From NCBI GenBank assembly GCA_963676845.2, contig CAXXKK010000026.1, forward strand, positions 57,652-121,651: a stretch of 64,000 nucleotides of DNA, given 5' to 3'. Of the stretch, positions 15,676-25,086 are shown piece after piece. How positions within the stretch are numbered: position 1 is the stretch's first letter; the number at the start of each line of letters is the position of its first letter. A program made the position numbers and the translations under genes. Below the pieces are notes generated by a model, which was not told where the DNA came from, made no database searches, and worked only from the letters and a program-made list of their open reading frames with translations. This DNA is from G963662675 sp963676845. Lineage in GTDB: Bacteria > Bacteroidota > Bacteroidia > Bacteroidales > Prolixibacteraceae.

Positions 15676-18057
15676 TTAGAAATAGATTTTATAATTCATC
15701 AGAGGGAAAAAGCCCAACTGGTAAATATCTTCAATTTTGTTTTTGCTTCGGCTGTATGTTCGATATAGGATGTTGTCGTGATTGGTCACATTTTCAATAT
15801 AGAATTCCCATACCTGAGATATTTTTTTACCATCTTTTCTGAAACCTATTTTCACATCAGTCTTTAAGTAATTGGGTAGTTGAATAGAATAGGCCTGGTC
15901 TTCATAATAAGTTGTTGGGAATGCATCCATGCTGTTTTCCGATGCCTCCAGGTTAATTGGTGTATCACGTTTGCCACCTGCCCAGGTTACTTTTAGGTCG
16001 AATACAAGGGTTGATTTTTCATTTAATTTGACTTCCTTTCCAAGCAGGGCATTAATGACAAAGTTGTTGTTGAATGCCGTGTTGCGTTTAATATTATCGC
16101 TTCCTGTATATTTCGAGTCGAAAAGTGAAGTTGTAATCAGGAAATAATAATTGTTGCTATAAAATTTTTCAAGTGTAAGCTCCAGTCCGTAGTTCCAACC
16201 TTTTCCAGCATTGATTAAGGAATCTACTGTATTCAGTCCCCAGTCTGCTCCTGTGTTTACCATGCTAAAATAGGATGGCTCCTGCTCAACAGGAATGTCA
16301 TATAAATATTGATAATAGGTTTCTGCTTTTATACGAAATTCGTCACCCAGCATCGCATCATAACCCAGTACCCAATGGTGGGCTTTTGTAAAATCAAGGT
16401 TGATGTTAGTCATGCTTGTTGAGCCATTATCGTACCAGCTTTCAAGGTTGTAAGTTGCCATCGACTGTACCTTTGAGTGCATACCATAACCCATGTTAAG
16501 GCTGGAATTATTTCCGCTTTTCCATGTCATGCCAAAGCGTGGTTCAAGGGCAAAGCTTTCATTCAATCCTAAATAAGATGCACTTAGTCCGGGTTTTACT
16601 TCAAAACGATCTGAAAAACGGTAAACGAACTGTGTATATGCACGGTACAATGTAGTACCATCAGCCAGGGATTTCTTTTGGTTTAAGAGTTCTTTCCAGC
16701 CGTCATCAATCATCCGGGTACTTAGGTTAAAGCCTAAACGGTCAATAGTCAATCCTGATTGGCTGGACAAACGGCGGTTAAACTTTTTGTTATAGATGTA
16801 TTTGAATGATAAACGGTCTTCAGCGTTATCTTCCTGGTAATAGGGAGATGGTATGGATTGCTCGCTTAATGTATCAATATCGGTAGAGTTGTTCTGGTAA
16901 ACATACGAAAAGATGAATTTGGAATAAGCATCATCGTTGTGTGAGAGGGAATAATTCAATCCGGTAACTAAGGATTTTGAACCATTTTCCAGGTTCATAC
17001 CGTCGTAAGCATACAAATCGGAGCTGTTTTCTTCACTGTCTAGCATGGAGATACTACTTTTTCCCGCGAGTCCAAACCATGAAAGTTTTCCTTTTTTCAT
17101 GGGGAAGTTCACTTTAAAGCTTATGTCCTGATAACGTGGAATTCCGGTTGTTCCAAAATCAATACCCAATTTATTAAAAAGGTCGAGGGTTGAGTAGCGG
17201 TAATTTACCAGGAAAGAACTTTTGTCCGATTTACTGATTGGCCCTTCAGCTCCCAGCTCGAAACCATTAAACCCAACCTGTCCCAGGAACTCGTATTGTT
17301 CGTTGTTTCCTTCCCGCATGTTCAGGTCGAACACACCGGAAAATACATCGGTAAATTCTGCAGGAAAAGCTCCTGTGTAAAAATCGGAACTTCGCAATGT
17401 ATTATTGTTGAGCATTCCAACAGGGCCGCCTGTTGTTCCGGTAGCCGCAAAATGGTTGGGATTGGGGATTTCCACATCGTCCAGTTGCCATAAAATACCT
17501 GATGGCGTATTTCCCCGGATGATAATATCATTTCGCTGGTCATTTGCTCCCGATACTCCGGCGTAATTCATAGCCATGCGGGCAACGTCTTCTCTACTTC
17601 CGGCATAGCGCGATGCCTCTTCAACGGTGAACGAACGGGCACTTACGCTGGCCATTTGGTTTAAAGCTGATCCTTTTTGTTGGTTTGCCCGAATGATAAT
17701 TTCTCCGGTTTCATATACTTTTTCTTCCAACTCAATATAGAGGACTGTTTCTTTGGCAGAGTTTATAACCAGATTTCTTATTACTGCGGAATTGTATCCA
17801 ATAAAACTTACCTGTATCGTTTGCCTTCCAAGGGGAACATCTGAAAGGCGAAACTCACCGTCTTCGTTACTTATTGCTCCAATCGTTGGACTAATATCCA
17901 GCAAGGCAACATTGGCGCCAGGCAATGGAATTTGGGTTTGCTTGTCAACAATTACACCACGGATATCCTGCACTAATTTTTCGCTTTGGGCATTAGCAAG
18001 AAAAGGAGTAAAAGCAATTAGCAGAAAGCAAATTGATATGTTGAAAAAGGATTTCAT
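15676..18057 (-). CDS. TonB-dependent outer-membrane receptor with carboxypeptidase-like leader domain
   Basis: 793 residues from ATG 18057. The frame runs upstream to 18102, but this ATG precedes the signal peptide 'MKSFFNISICFLLIAFTPF'. A CarboxypepD_reg-like domain occupies about 30-115 ('IRGVIVDKQTQIPLPGANV'), then a plug domain ('RNDIIIRGNTPSGILWQLDDV') and a 22-strand barrel. No SusD partner is adjacent, so it is not a classic polysaccharide utilisation pair. The substrate is unknown; its only same-strand neighbour is the VOC protein. Confidence 0.85.
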   Translation of the reverse strand: MKSFFNISICFLLIAFTPFLANAQSEKLVQDIRGVIVDKQTQIPLPGANVALLDISPTIGAISNEDGEFRLSDVPLGRQTIQVSFIGYNSAVIRNLVINSAKETVLYIELEEKVYETGEIIIRANQQKGSALNQMASVSARSFTVEEASRYAGSREDVARMAMNYAGVSGANDQRNDIIIRGNTPSGILWQLDDVEIPNPNHFAATGTTGGPVGMLNNNTLRSSDFYTGAFPAEFTDVFSGVFDLNMREGNNEQYEFLGQVGFNGFELGAEGPISKSDKSSFLVNYRYSTLDLFNKLGIDFGTTGIPRYQDISFKVNFPMKKGKLSWFGLAGKSSISMLDSEENSSDLYAYDGMNLENGSKSLVTGLNYSLSHNDDAYSKFIFSYVYQNNSTDIDTLSEQSIPSPYYQEDNAEDRLSFKYIYNKKFNRRLSSQSGLTIDRLGFNLSTRMIDDGWKELLNQKKSLADGTTLYRAYTQFVYRFSDRFEVKPGLSASYLGLNESFALEPRFGMTWKSGNNSSLNMGYGMHSKVQSMATYNLESWYDNGSTSMTNINLDFTKAHHWVLGYDAMLGDEFRIKAETYYQYLYDIPVEQEPSYFSMVNTGADWGLNTVDSLINAGKGWNYGLELTLEKFYSNNYYFLITTSLFDSKYTGSDNIKRNTAFNNNFVINALLGKEVKLNEKSTLVFDLKVTWAGGKRDTPINLEASENSMDAFPTTYYEDQAYSIQLPNYLKTDVKIGFRKDGKKISQVWEFYIENVTNHDNILYRTYSRSKNKIEDIYQLGFFPLMNYKIYF

Positions 18058-18303
18058 GGCTTTTTTATTTACGAAATTACCGGATTCGGATGTTATGAGC
18101 ATTCATTTTTCGTTAAATAGCGATTAATATCGATGAAGCCTTTTTAATTGTTGGTGAATTAAAGGATCTCATTAATAGTGAGTTTCGGGCGTAAGAAGGT
18201 ATGATCAAGAGAAAGGAAAATTGCGGTTTTTCATCCTCATACTTTTTGTTGTTTCTCGAAAAGCTTTCCAGTTTTTAAATCATCGGTATCACTTTTTAAT
18301 CAT

Positions 18304-18311
18304 TAGCTTTG
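18304..18311 (+). promoter_or_regulatory. -7 box (TAGCTTTG) for the aminotransferase gene
   Basis: Exact TAnnTTTG match 18 bases before ATG 18329, which supports that start over upstream alternatives. Confidence 0.5.
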
Positions 18312-18328
18312 CAAAAAATAGTTTCAAG

Positions 18329-19147
18329 ATGATTGGTTTCAATAATGGCATTTATCAGGAGGTTGCAGAAATAACAATTCCGATTACAAGTATTTCCATT
18401 AATAGAGGGTACGGTGCATTTGAGTTTTTTGAGGTAATAAACGGAAAGCCTTTTTATGGTGACAGGCATTATGCCCGTTTTTTAAGGTCGATGGAAATTC
18501 TCCGGATAGGGACTTCTTACGATGATAAAGTTGAAGATATCGTTCTTGAATTGATTCAGCGAAACCAGATAAAGGATGGTTACTTTAAGTTGTTCGCTTT
18601 GCCTCACGGACAATCTAAGGCGGATTTTTCATCCTCTTCATTGTACGTTTTCCCGGTAAACATGCCTTTGTTTGATGATGATTTGTATGAGAACGGGGCT
18701 CACCTTCAATTGAAAAAATACGAACGTTTTCTGCCCGAGGCTAAATCAACCAATTACCTTTCCGGTCAGTATTGGATTAATGAAAATACAGATGATCGTT
18801 TCGTAGATGTTCTTTTTACAAACGGGAAAACCATTCAGGAAACTTCGAGGGGAAATGTTTTTGCAGTGAAAGATGGAACTGTTATTACTCCCAAAGAAAA
18901 CGTTCTTATGGGTGTTACCCGTGGACTCGTTCTCGAAATTCTGGATCAACTTCAACTAAAACATGAAGAGCGGGAGTTGACGGTTGAAGAGCTATTCAAT
19001 GCTGATGAGGTATTTCTTTCCAGTACAACCAAATACATTTTACCAATTTCCAAGATTGATGAATGTATGATAGGAAGTGGTAAACCCGGTGAGATTACCC
19101 AGACCGTAAGCAGGTATTTTCAAAAATTACGTTTCAGGTATAAATAG
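18329..19147 (+). CDS. Class IV PLP-dependent aminotransferase (IlvE/PabC-like)
   Basis: 272 residues from ATG 18329. The frame is open upstream to 18221, but the TAGCTTTG box at 18304 and the start of homology ('SINRGYGAFEFFEV') favour this ATG. Class IV features: 'GDRHYARFLRSMEIL', the probable PLP lysine in 'LPEAKSTNYLSGQYW', and 'IQETSRGNVFAV' followed by 'MGVTRGLVLEIL', the phosphate-binding region. It could act as 4-amino-4-deoxychorismate lyase, branched-chain or D-amino-acid aminotransferase; sequence inspection does not separate these. A perfect hairpin follows at 19175. Confidence 0.8.
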   Translation: MIGFNNGIYQEVAEITIPITSISINRGYGAFEFFEVINGKPFYGDRHYARFLRSMEILRIGTSYDDKVEDIVLELIQRNQIKDGYFKLFALPHGQSKADFSSSSLYVFPVNMPLFDDDLYENGAHLQLKKYERFLPEAKSTNYLSGQYWINENTDDRFVDVLFTNGKTIQETSRGNVFAVKDGTVITPKENVLMGVTRGLVLEILDQLQLKHEERELTVEELFNADEVFLSSTTKYILPISKIDECMIGSGKPGEITQTVSRYFQKLRFRYK

Positions 19148-19174
19148 AATTACAATTTCGTAGAATAAGAGCTT

Positions 19175-19210
19175 AAGGGATGACATCTTTTATAAAAGAT
19201 GTCATCCCTT
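19175..19210. terminator. 36-bp perfect palindrome, probable terminator
   Basis: AAGGGATGACATCTTT-TATA-AAAGATGTCATCCCTT is a perfect inverted repeat with a 4-base centre, 27 bases after the aminotransferase stop. It also marks one side of the 42-bp repeat array. Confidence 0.6.
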
Positions 19211-19215
19211 CTGTA

Positions 19216-19580
19216 TTTGAAACCCTTGATTTTATTAGTCCCCCGGCATATTTGACCCTCCAATCGGCAGTTTTTTGCATTCAATCAGGCAAGTAGAGCT
19301 GTCCCTCGGCAATTTTTCGGCTTCAATCGGGCAAGTTGACCCTCCCCGAGGCAAAATATTTGATTCAACCGGGCAAGTTGACCCGATAATTGGCGAAATA
19401 TTTGATTTAATCAGGGCTTTTTCTCTTCCCATTGGCAATTTTTCGAATTTAATGTCAGCTATTGAGCATTCTATTGGCAAATTCTCTGACTTAATGGCAC
19501 ATACTGACTCATCCCGAAGCAATTTCCCGCATTCAATCGACAAAGTCGCTTATTCCATGAGAGAATCTGGTAATGTTCAT
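19216..19580 (-). repeat. Tandem array of a degenerate 42-bp repeat with conserved tail
   Basis: Seven consecutive units of exactly 42 bases begin at 19252, 19294, 19336, 19378, 19420, 19462 and 19504, with a decayed eighth to about 19580. On the minus strand the unit reads as 14 codons with consensus near C-P-I-E-A-E-K-L-P-x-G-G-S-T, giving a 102-residue open frame (19543 to 19235) that stops inside the tail. Unit sequences differ strongly while the period stays exact. The tail at 19261-19216 (minus strand) is nearly identical to that of a second array at 58736-59019. I cannot tell whether the frame is translated; there is no ribosome-binding site or promoter I can identify. Confidence 0.75.
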
Positions 19581-19731
19581 TAATCTGTGTCAAATTCTAT
19601 TTATTGCGCTTAGCGCTTTCAATATTAAGTATTCAACATTCATTATTGGATATTTGATCTTCTCTATTCAACCGATGACTTTAAGGTTTCTCGCTATTTC
19701 AAAATTGGGTATTGAGTGTTCATTTATTAAT

Positions 19732-19766
19732 TAATCATCGGATGACTCCAAGTCATCCGATGATTA
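19732..19766. terminator. 16-bp perfect hairpin downstream of the ars-like genes
   Basis: TAATCATCGGATGACT pairs perfectly with AGTCATCCGATGATTA across a 3-base loop, 26 bases beyond the stop of the permease gene on the minus strand. There is no strong T run, so termination is likely but not certain. Confidence 0.5.
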
Positions 19767-19791
19767 AAGACTTCAACCTTTGTTCAGTTTT

Positions 19792-20493
19792 TTAAGCAAT
19801 CAGAATTGCAATCACCTTATAAATCCCAATTCCAATAAAAAGCAGGGCGATAGCTCTACGTAGCCAAAGTTCAAAGTTTTGAATCCGGAAGAACCATTTT
19901 TCAACTCCCGAAAAGGCGAAGGCAATTAAGAATGAAAAGAGGATTACGGGAAGTCCCGTTCCCAATGCAAATAACAGTGGAAGCAATAAACCGGATACGC
20001 TGGTGATTGTCATTGGAATGAGCAAGCCAAAATACATGACTCCACTGTATGAGCAAAAAGCAAGAGCAAATACAAGTCCAAGCAGGAAGTCCTGGAAATA
20101 AGCTCCTTGTCTTCCTTCAACCTTTTTAGAAAGTTTTGAAAATGCCGGAAAGTTAATGGGAATAAAATCGAGCATAACTAAACCAATGATGATAAGTATT
20201 GGGCCAATCACTTTTTCGCCATAGCGGGAAAATACTTCTGATATTTTTAACAAATTGGCTCCTAAAAACAGAACCAAGGCAACCACAAAATAACTGAACG
20301 CTCTGCCTAAAGTATAAAGTAAGCCTCCTAATAGCACCCGTGTTTTTTCCTTTCCACCTTTACTAATAAATCCAATAGCCGTAATGTTGGTTGTTAGTGT
20401 GCAGGGACCCAGCGATGTGATTAGCCCAAGCAAAAAAGCTGACCATAATGGGAATTGCGATGCATCGTATAAATTGGTTAGATATTCTAGCAT
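19792..20493 (-). CDS. CcdA/ArsG-like inner-membrane permease
   Basis: 233 residues with about six membrane helices. The CcdA/DsbD-type signature 'LITSLGPCTLTTNITAIGF' near residue 25 has one of the conserved Cys residues. The start ATG overlaps the stop of the ArsF-like gene by one base. In the order thioredoxin-like, CxxC lipoprotein, CcdA-like permease, the trio matches the arsE-arsF-arsG arrangement that exports trivalent aromatic arsenicals in Shewanella. A general role in moving reducing equivalents across the membrane is an alternative. Confidence 0.72.
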   Translation of the reverse strand: MLEYLTNLYDASQFPLWSAFLLGLITSLGPCTLTTNITAIGFISKGGKEKTRVLLGGLLYTLGRAFSYFVVALVLFLGANLLKISEVFSRYGEKVIGPILIIIGLVMLDFIPINFPAFSKLSKKVEGRQGAYFQDFLLGLVFALAFCSYSGVMYFGLLIPMTITSVSGLLLPLLFALGTGLPVILFSFLIAFAFSGVEKWFFRIQNFELWLRRAIALLFIGIGIYKVIAILIA

Positions 20494-20906
20494 TAAAGAT
20501 TGTCAAGGGTTCCTTCAAAAATGGGCTTAAACTTTTCCGGATTTGAGAGTGTATAGAGAAAAGCATCATTCGTTAGGTTGATTTGCTGATCATCCTTCAG
20601 TATGATGAGTGATTTAAAAACAACATTGAAATCCAGTGCAAAATCAGCAACTTCTTCTTCATCTAAATTATACTCACGATAAACAATTTTACCCGATTTT
20701 ACATCTTCTGCATATTTGTCGTTAAGTTCATTTTTTACAAATTGCTCAACTGCATCGCAGGATTCACAACGCAACGATGTACGGAAATAATAAATCCCTA
20801 TTTGACCTGTTTCTGGCATCATTATTTCATCACTGATAACCGGATTGCTGGTATTGCACGAAACCGTTATCCATAAAAAGCTTAAAAGAAAGATGTATTT
20901 GTGCAT
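20493..20906 (-). CDS. ArsF-like lipoprotein with CxxC motif
   Basis: 137 residues. The signal peptide has a lipobox ending 'WITVSC', so the mature protein is probably tethered at Cys17. A thioredoxin-like domain follows with 'SLRCESCDAVEQFVKNEL', a CxxC redox motif. The sequence resembles proteins annotated as nitrophenyl compound nitroreductase subunit ArsF. It is translationally coupled on both sides: its ATG overlaps the stop of the small thioredoxin gene and its stop overlaps the permease start. The physiological substrate is inferred only from operon form. Confidence 0.68.
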   Translation of the reverse strand: MHKYIFLLSFLWITVSCNTSNPVISDEIMMPETGQIGIYYFRTSLRCESCDAVEQFVKNELNDKYAEDVKSGKIVYREYNLDEEEVADFALDFNVVFKSLIILKDDQQINLTNDAFLYTLSNPEKFKPIFEGTLDNL

Positions 20907-21157
20907 TAAACCTGGTTTATTTTCTCTAATAGAAACGCTTTCAAGTCGGTGTATTTCGGAAGCTCACCACTCATTACCAGTTTTTCATCAATTACCAGGG
21001 CTGGGGTTTTTGTTACTCCGTACTTCATGATTTCAAAAACACCTTCAACCTTTGTAACCGTCGCTTCCAGCTCAAGTTCTTTTACTGCTTTTCGAACCCG
21101 ATGATCCAATCCCCTGCATCGGGCGCAGCCGGGTCCTAAAACTTTTATATCCATCAT
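20906..21157 (-). CDS. Small thioredoxin-fold protein (ArsE-like)
   Basis: 83 residues, cytoplasmic with no signal peptide. The redox motif is 'GPGCARCRGL' (CxxC) near residue 10 and the cis-Pro region is 'VTKTPALVIDEKLV'. This is the compact thioredoxin_3 form seen in archaeal-type glutaredoxins and in ArsE. First gene of a three-gene coupled operon. Start at either of two adjacent ATGs (21157 or 21154). Confidence 0.75.
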   Translation of the reverse strand: MMDIKVLGPGCARCRGLDHRVRKAVKELELEATVTKVEGVFEIMKYGVTKTPALVIDEKLVMSGELPKYTDLKAFLLEKINQV

Positions 21158-21324
21158 CTTAAAATGATTTTCTGTAAAAGTAATAATTTGAGAAGTTATA
21201 CGTATTTAAAAAAGTGTTAATACAGCCTGAATGATTGGCTGTTAAAAAGGATTAAATTCAAAAACAGTTTAGTTCGGGTTGAAAGAATGTGTTATCTTCG
21301 CAAACATAAAATTACCTCGTAAAG

Positions 21325-24300
21325 ATGAAAAACTTTAGATTACTAAATCTCGTTACCGGATGGGTAACATTTGTAATTGCAGCAATCACTTATTTAATGA
21401 CCATTGAACCCACTGTAAGTTTCTGGGACTGTGGTGAATTCATAACAACAGCTTTTAAGCTGGAAGTTGGGCACCCGCCGGGGGCTCCGTTTTTTATGTT
21501 ACTAGGTAGGTTTTTCACAATTTTTTCCGATGCAGCCAATGCCGGGAAGATGATAAATTCTTTATCAGCTTTGGCTAGTGCTTTTACTATTCTATTTTTG
21601 TTTTGGACTATTACTCACCTTGCCAAAAAACTGGTAAATACGGAAGAACTTTCACTGGGACAAACCATTGCGATTTTAGGTAGTGGATTAATTGGAGCAT
21701 TAGCATATACTTTTTCAGACACATTTTGGTTCTCGGCCGTTGAAGGTGAAGTCTATGCCACTTCCTCTTTGGTTACAGCTTTGGTTTTTTGGGCCATCTT
21801 AAAATGGGAATCTATTGCCGATCAGCCTCATGCAACCCGATGGATCATACTTATTGCTTATCTCGTAGGACTTTCTATAGGTGTTCACCTGTTAAACTTA
21901 CTGGCTATTCCGGCCATTGTGTTTGTTTACTATTTCAAAAAATATACACCAACAACCAAAGGAGTTATTTATAGCTTAATCTTATCCGTAGTAATGCTGG
22001 GATTGGTTATGTATGGAATTATTCCGGGAGTTGTAAAAGTGGCTTCATGGTTTGAGTTGTTATTTGTAAATAGTTTCGGGCTACCATTTAATTCAGGTGT
22101 AATTTTCTATGCAATAGTACTTGTTGGCCTTATTATTTACGGTCTATATTATACCATGAAAAAGAAGAAAGTACTCTGGAATACAGTGCTTTTAGCGTTT
22201 ACCGTTATTTTAATAGGATATTCATCTTATGCTATTGTTGTTATTCGTTCATCTGCAAATACACCGATGAATCAGAATACTCCGGATGATGTATTTTCTT
22301 TACTATCATATCTTAATCGCGATCAATACGGAGATAACCCATTGTTCATCGGACAATATTACAATACCCCAAGGGATAGTGAAGATCCAACTTCGGATGG
22401 AAGTCCTTATTACATTCAGGAAGATGGGAAGTATGTTGTTGCCTATGTGCGTCAGGAGGTGAATTATGATTCCCGGTATACGACAATTTTCCCCCGAATG
22501 TGGAGCAGTCAGCCTGCTGCACATGTAACTGGGTACAAAAGCTGGGCCGGGATAACCGGTAAAAGAGTGTCAATTGCGAATGAGTTGGGGGAAAATCAAA
22601 TTATTGAGCTTCCAACCTTTGGGGAAAATCTGACTTACTTTATCCGGTATCAGCTTGTCCATATGTATTTCCGCTACTTCATGTGGAACTTTGTTGGACG
22701 GCAAAACGATATTCAGGGAAATGGAGATAATATCAATGGCAACTGGTTAAGTGGAATTGGGTTCATTGATTCCATGCGCTTAGGTGATCAAACCTATTTG
22801 CCGGAAAACCTGAAAAATAACAGGGGGCGAAATACCTATTATTTCCTACCGCTACTTCTTGGATTAATAGGTGCATTTTTTCACTATAAGAAAAGCCAAA
22901 AAGATTTTTGGGTGGTCATGTTATTGTTTATACTGACTGGAATCGCAATTGTTGTATATCTGAACCAAACTCCACAGCAACCCCGTGAAAGAGATTATGC
23001 CTATGCCGGATCATTTTACGCATTTGCCATCTGGATTGGATTGGGTGTGATGAGCATTTTTGATTTTCTAAAAGACAAAAAACTTCCGGCTACAGCAAGT
23101 GCCATTGCAGTTTCGGCATTGAGCTTAGTTTTAGTACCTGGAATTATGGCCAGCGAAAACTGGGACGACCATGATCGCTCAGGTCGCTATACTGCCCGGG
23201 ATTTTGGCTACGATTACCTGGCTACCTGCGATGAGAACGCTGTAATTTTTACCAACGGGGATAACGATACTTTCCCATTGTGGTACAACCAGGAAGTTGA
23301 ATCGGTTCGTCCTGATGTTCGCGTGTGTAACTTAAGTTACCTGCAAACAGACTGGTATATCGATCAGATGAAACAGCAGGCTTACGATTCCGAACCTCTT
23401 CCAATTTCTTTTGAACACGATCAATATTTGTATGGAACAAGAGATTTTACTTACATATTACCAGATGATAGAATTCAAGGGGCAATTGAACTAAACAGGG
23501 CATTGGAATTTGTAAAAAGCGAAGACCCTGGCACTAAGTTAACACAATATGGGAATGCTGCATATATCCCAGCAAAGATGTTGTACTTAAAAGTAGATAA
23601 AGAAGCAGTTATCCGAAATAAAGTAGTTCCGGAGAGCATGTACGATCAAATACAGGATACGATCTTCTTTGATTTTAGTGACAGGGAGGTGCTTTATAAG
23701 GATGAATTGATGTTGTTGGATATGATTGCCACTTCAAATTGGGAACGTCCTCTTTATTTTGCGTTTACCATTGGAAGCAGTAAGTATTTGAATTTGGAAA
23801 ACTATTTCCAAATTGAAGGTTTTGCCTATCGTTTTACTCCTGTATTAACTCAGCCTTCCGGTGATGGTATTCGATTTGGAAGTGTTAATACTGAAAGAAT
23901 GTATGACAACCTCATGAATAAATTTAAATGGGGTAATATGAATGATCCGGATGTTTATATCGATGAGAACAATCAGCGAATGATGACGAATATTCGCAAT
24001 GTATTTAACCGTTTGGCTGACGGTTTGATTGAAGAAGGAAAAATGCAGGAAGCTGTTGAGGTTTTGGATCGTAATATGGAACTTATTCCTTCAGATAAGG
24101 TTGAATACAATTATTTCTCGCAGCAAACAACTGAGTACTATTATGCTGCTGGTGCAACAGATAAAGCAAATGATTTGGCGAGTAAAATCCATGATTTCTA
24201 TGTAGGTAACCTGGAATTTTATCTTTCTTTACACCCGGACTTCCTCCCATCGGTTGATGAAGAAATAACGAGAAATATTGTTTACCTGAGGGAATTGGCG

Positions 24301-24396
24301 AGAGTCACTGATAAATATGAACAGCAGGAGTTAACCGAAGAAATAGCAGCAGATTACAACTCATATGCAGAGTTTTATTTAAATAACCTTCAGTAA
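21325..24396 (+). CDS. DUF2723 membrane protein (protein O-mannosyltransferase-like)
   Basis: 1023 residues. The N-terminal half holds about 12 membrane helices and the DUF2723 blocks 'PTVSFWDCGEFITTAFKLEV' and 'GHPPGAPFFMLLGRFF', with an acidic residue in the first luminal loop as in GT-C glycosyltransferases. The C-terminal half is soluble and periplasmic ('FTNGDNDTFPLWYNQEV', typical of Bacteroidota members), with TPR-like helices at the end. These proteins resemble eukaryotic TMEM260, an O-mannosyltransferase; the acceptor here is unknown. The stop overlaps the start of the deacetylase gene. Confidence 0.88.
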   Translation: MKNFRLLNLVTGWVTFVIAAITYLMTIEPTVSFWDCGEFITTAFKLEVGHPPGAPFFMLLGRFFTIFSDAANAGKMINSLSALASAFTILFLFWTITHLAKKLVNTEELSLGQTIAILGSGLIGALAYTFSDTFWFSAVEGEVYATSSLVTALVFWAILKWESIADQPHATRWIILIAYLVGLSIGVHLLNLLAIPAIVFVYYFKKYTPTTKGVIYSLILSVVMLGLVMYGIIPGVVKVASWFELLFVNSFGLPFNSGVIFYAIVLVGLIIYGLYYTMKKKKVLWNTVLLAFTVILIGYSSYAIVVIRSSANTPMNQNTPDDVFSLLSYLNRDQYGDNPLFIGQYYNTPRDSEDPTSDGSPYYIQEDGKYVVAYVRQEVNYDSRYTTIFPRMWSSQPAAHVTGYKSWAGITGKRVSIANELGENQIIELPTFGENLTYFIRYQLVHMYFRYFMWNFVGRQNDIQGNGDNINGNWLSGIGFIDSMRLGDQTYLPENLKNNRGRNTYYFLPLLLGLIGAFFHYKKSQKDFWVVMLLFILTGIAIVVYLNQTPQQPRERDYAYAGSFYAFAIWIGLGVMSIFDFLKDKKLPATASAIAVSALSLVLVPGIMASENWDDHDRSGRYTARDFGYDYLATCDENAVIFTNGDNDTFPLWYNQEVESVRPDVRVCNLSYLQTDWYIDQMKQQAYDSEPLPISFEHDQYLYGTRDFTYILPDDRIQGAIELNRALEFVKSEDPGTKLTQYGNAAYIPAKMLYLKVDKEAVIRNKVVPESMYDQIQDTIFFDFSDREVLYKDELMLLDMIATSNWERPLYFAFTIGSSKYLNLENYFQIEGFAYRFTPVLTQPSGDGIRFGSVNTERMYDNLMNKFKWGNMNDPDVYIDENNQRMMTNIRNVFNRLADGLIEEGKMQEAVEVLDRNMELIPSDKVEYNYFSQQTTEYYYAAGATDKANDLASKIHDFYVGNLEFYLSLHPDFLPSVDEEITRNIVYLRELARVTDKYEQQELTEEIAADYNSYAEFYLNNLQ

Positions 24397-25049
24397 TGCG
24401 GCGTTTAAATCCCAGGATACGGTTACCACGATTTTTAAACAGGTGTTTCCCATCTGCAATTTGGAGGGCTTCAGTAGAAACAAAAGAAGTGTTCCTTACC
24501 TTTGATGACGGACCTGTTCCTGAAGTAACTCCTTGGGTGCTCGATTTATTGAAGAAAGAAGATATTAAAGCTTGCTTTTTCTGTGTCGGTGAAAATGTAA
24601 AGCGGCATCCTGACGTATATAGATGGGTTTTGAGAGAAGGGCATCAGGTGGGAAACCATACGTTTAATCATTTGCAAGGATTAAAAACAAAAGACCCTGC
24701 CTTTTTATCTAATGTTGAAAAAGCATCACAATACATTAATTCCTGTCTTTTTAGGCCACCACACGGGTGGATGAGAAGATCACAGTATGAACAGTTAAGC
24801 CTTACTTATACGGTTGTAATGTGGGATATAATTAGTGGAGATTACCGAAAAGAATTAACGCCAAAGGATGTCATTAAAAATGTTCTAAAGACGGTAAGAC
24901 CCGGCTCAATCATTGTTTTTCACGATTCTATAAAGGCACAAAAAAACCTTGAGGTGGCACTTCCCGTAATCATTCGTAAGCTAAAACGGAAAGGATATTC
25001 TTTTGGGAAGCTCACTGAAAACAACCGCCAAATGAAGATGGCCATTTAA
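24396..25049 (+). CDS. Polysaccharide deacetylase (NodB homology) family protein
   Basis: 217 residues. The metal-binding motifs of the NodB domain are intact: 'LTFDDGPVPEVTPWVL' (catalytic Asp pair), 'GNHTFNH' (H-x3-H ligands) and 'FRPPHGW'. 'VFHDS' near the C-terminus is motif 5. There is no obvious signal peptide, though the basic N-terminus is short and could be an anchor. The ATG overlaps the DUF2723 stop by one base. It likely removes N-acetyl groups from a cell-surface glycan or peptidoglycan. Confidence 0.85.
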   Translation: MRRLNPRIRLPRFLNRCFPSAIWRASVETKEVFLTFDDGPVPEVTPWVLDLLKKEDIKACFFCVGENVKRHPDVYRWVLREGHQVGNHTFNHLQGLKTKDPAFLSNVEKASQYINSCLFRPPHGWMRRSQYEQLSLTYTVVMWDIISGDYRKELTPKDVIKNVLKTVRPGSIIVFHDSIKAQKNLEVALPVIIRKLKRKGYSFGKLTENNRQMKMAI

Positions 25050-25086
25050 AGAAGAAAATTATTAATTCGAAATAAAACAAACGATC

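Noticed and set aside
19235..19543. 102-residue minus-strand frame within the first array as an ordinary gene
   Set aside because: No promoter or ribosome-binding site is evident, the opposite strand is also open over the same interval, and the frame arises from the multiple-of-three repeat period. Kept as a repeat only.
19252..19580. CRISPR array interpretation of the first 42-bp repeat array
   Set aside because: There are no constant repeats alternating with unique spacers; the entire 42-bp unit is degenerate and contiguous, and no cas genes are present.
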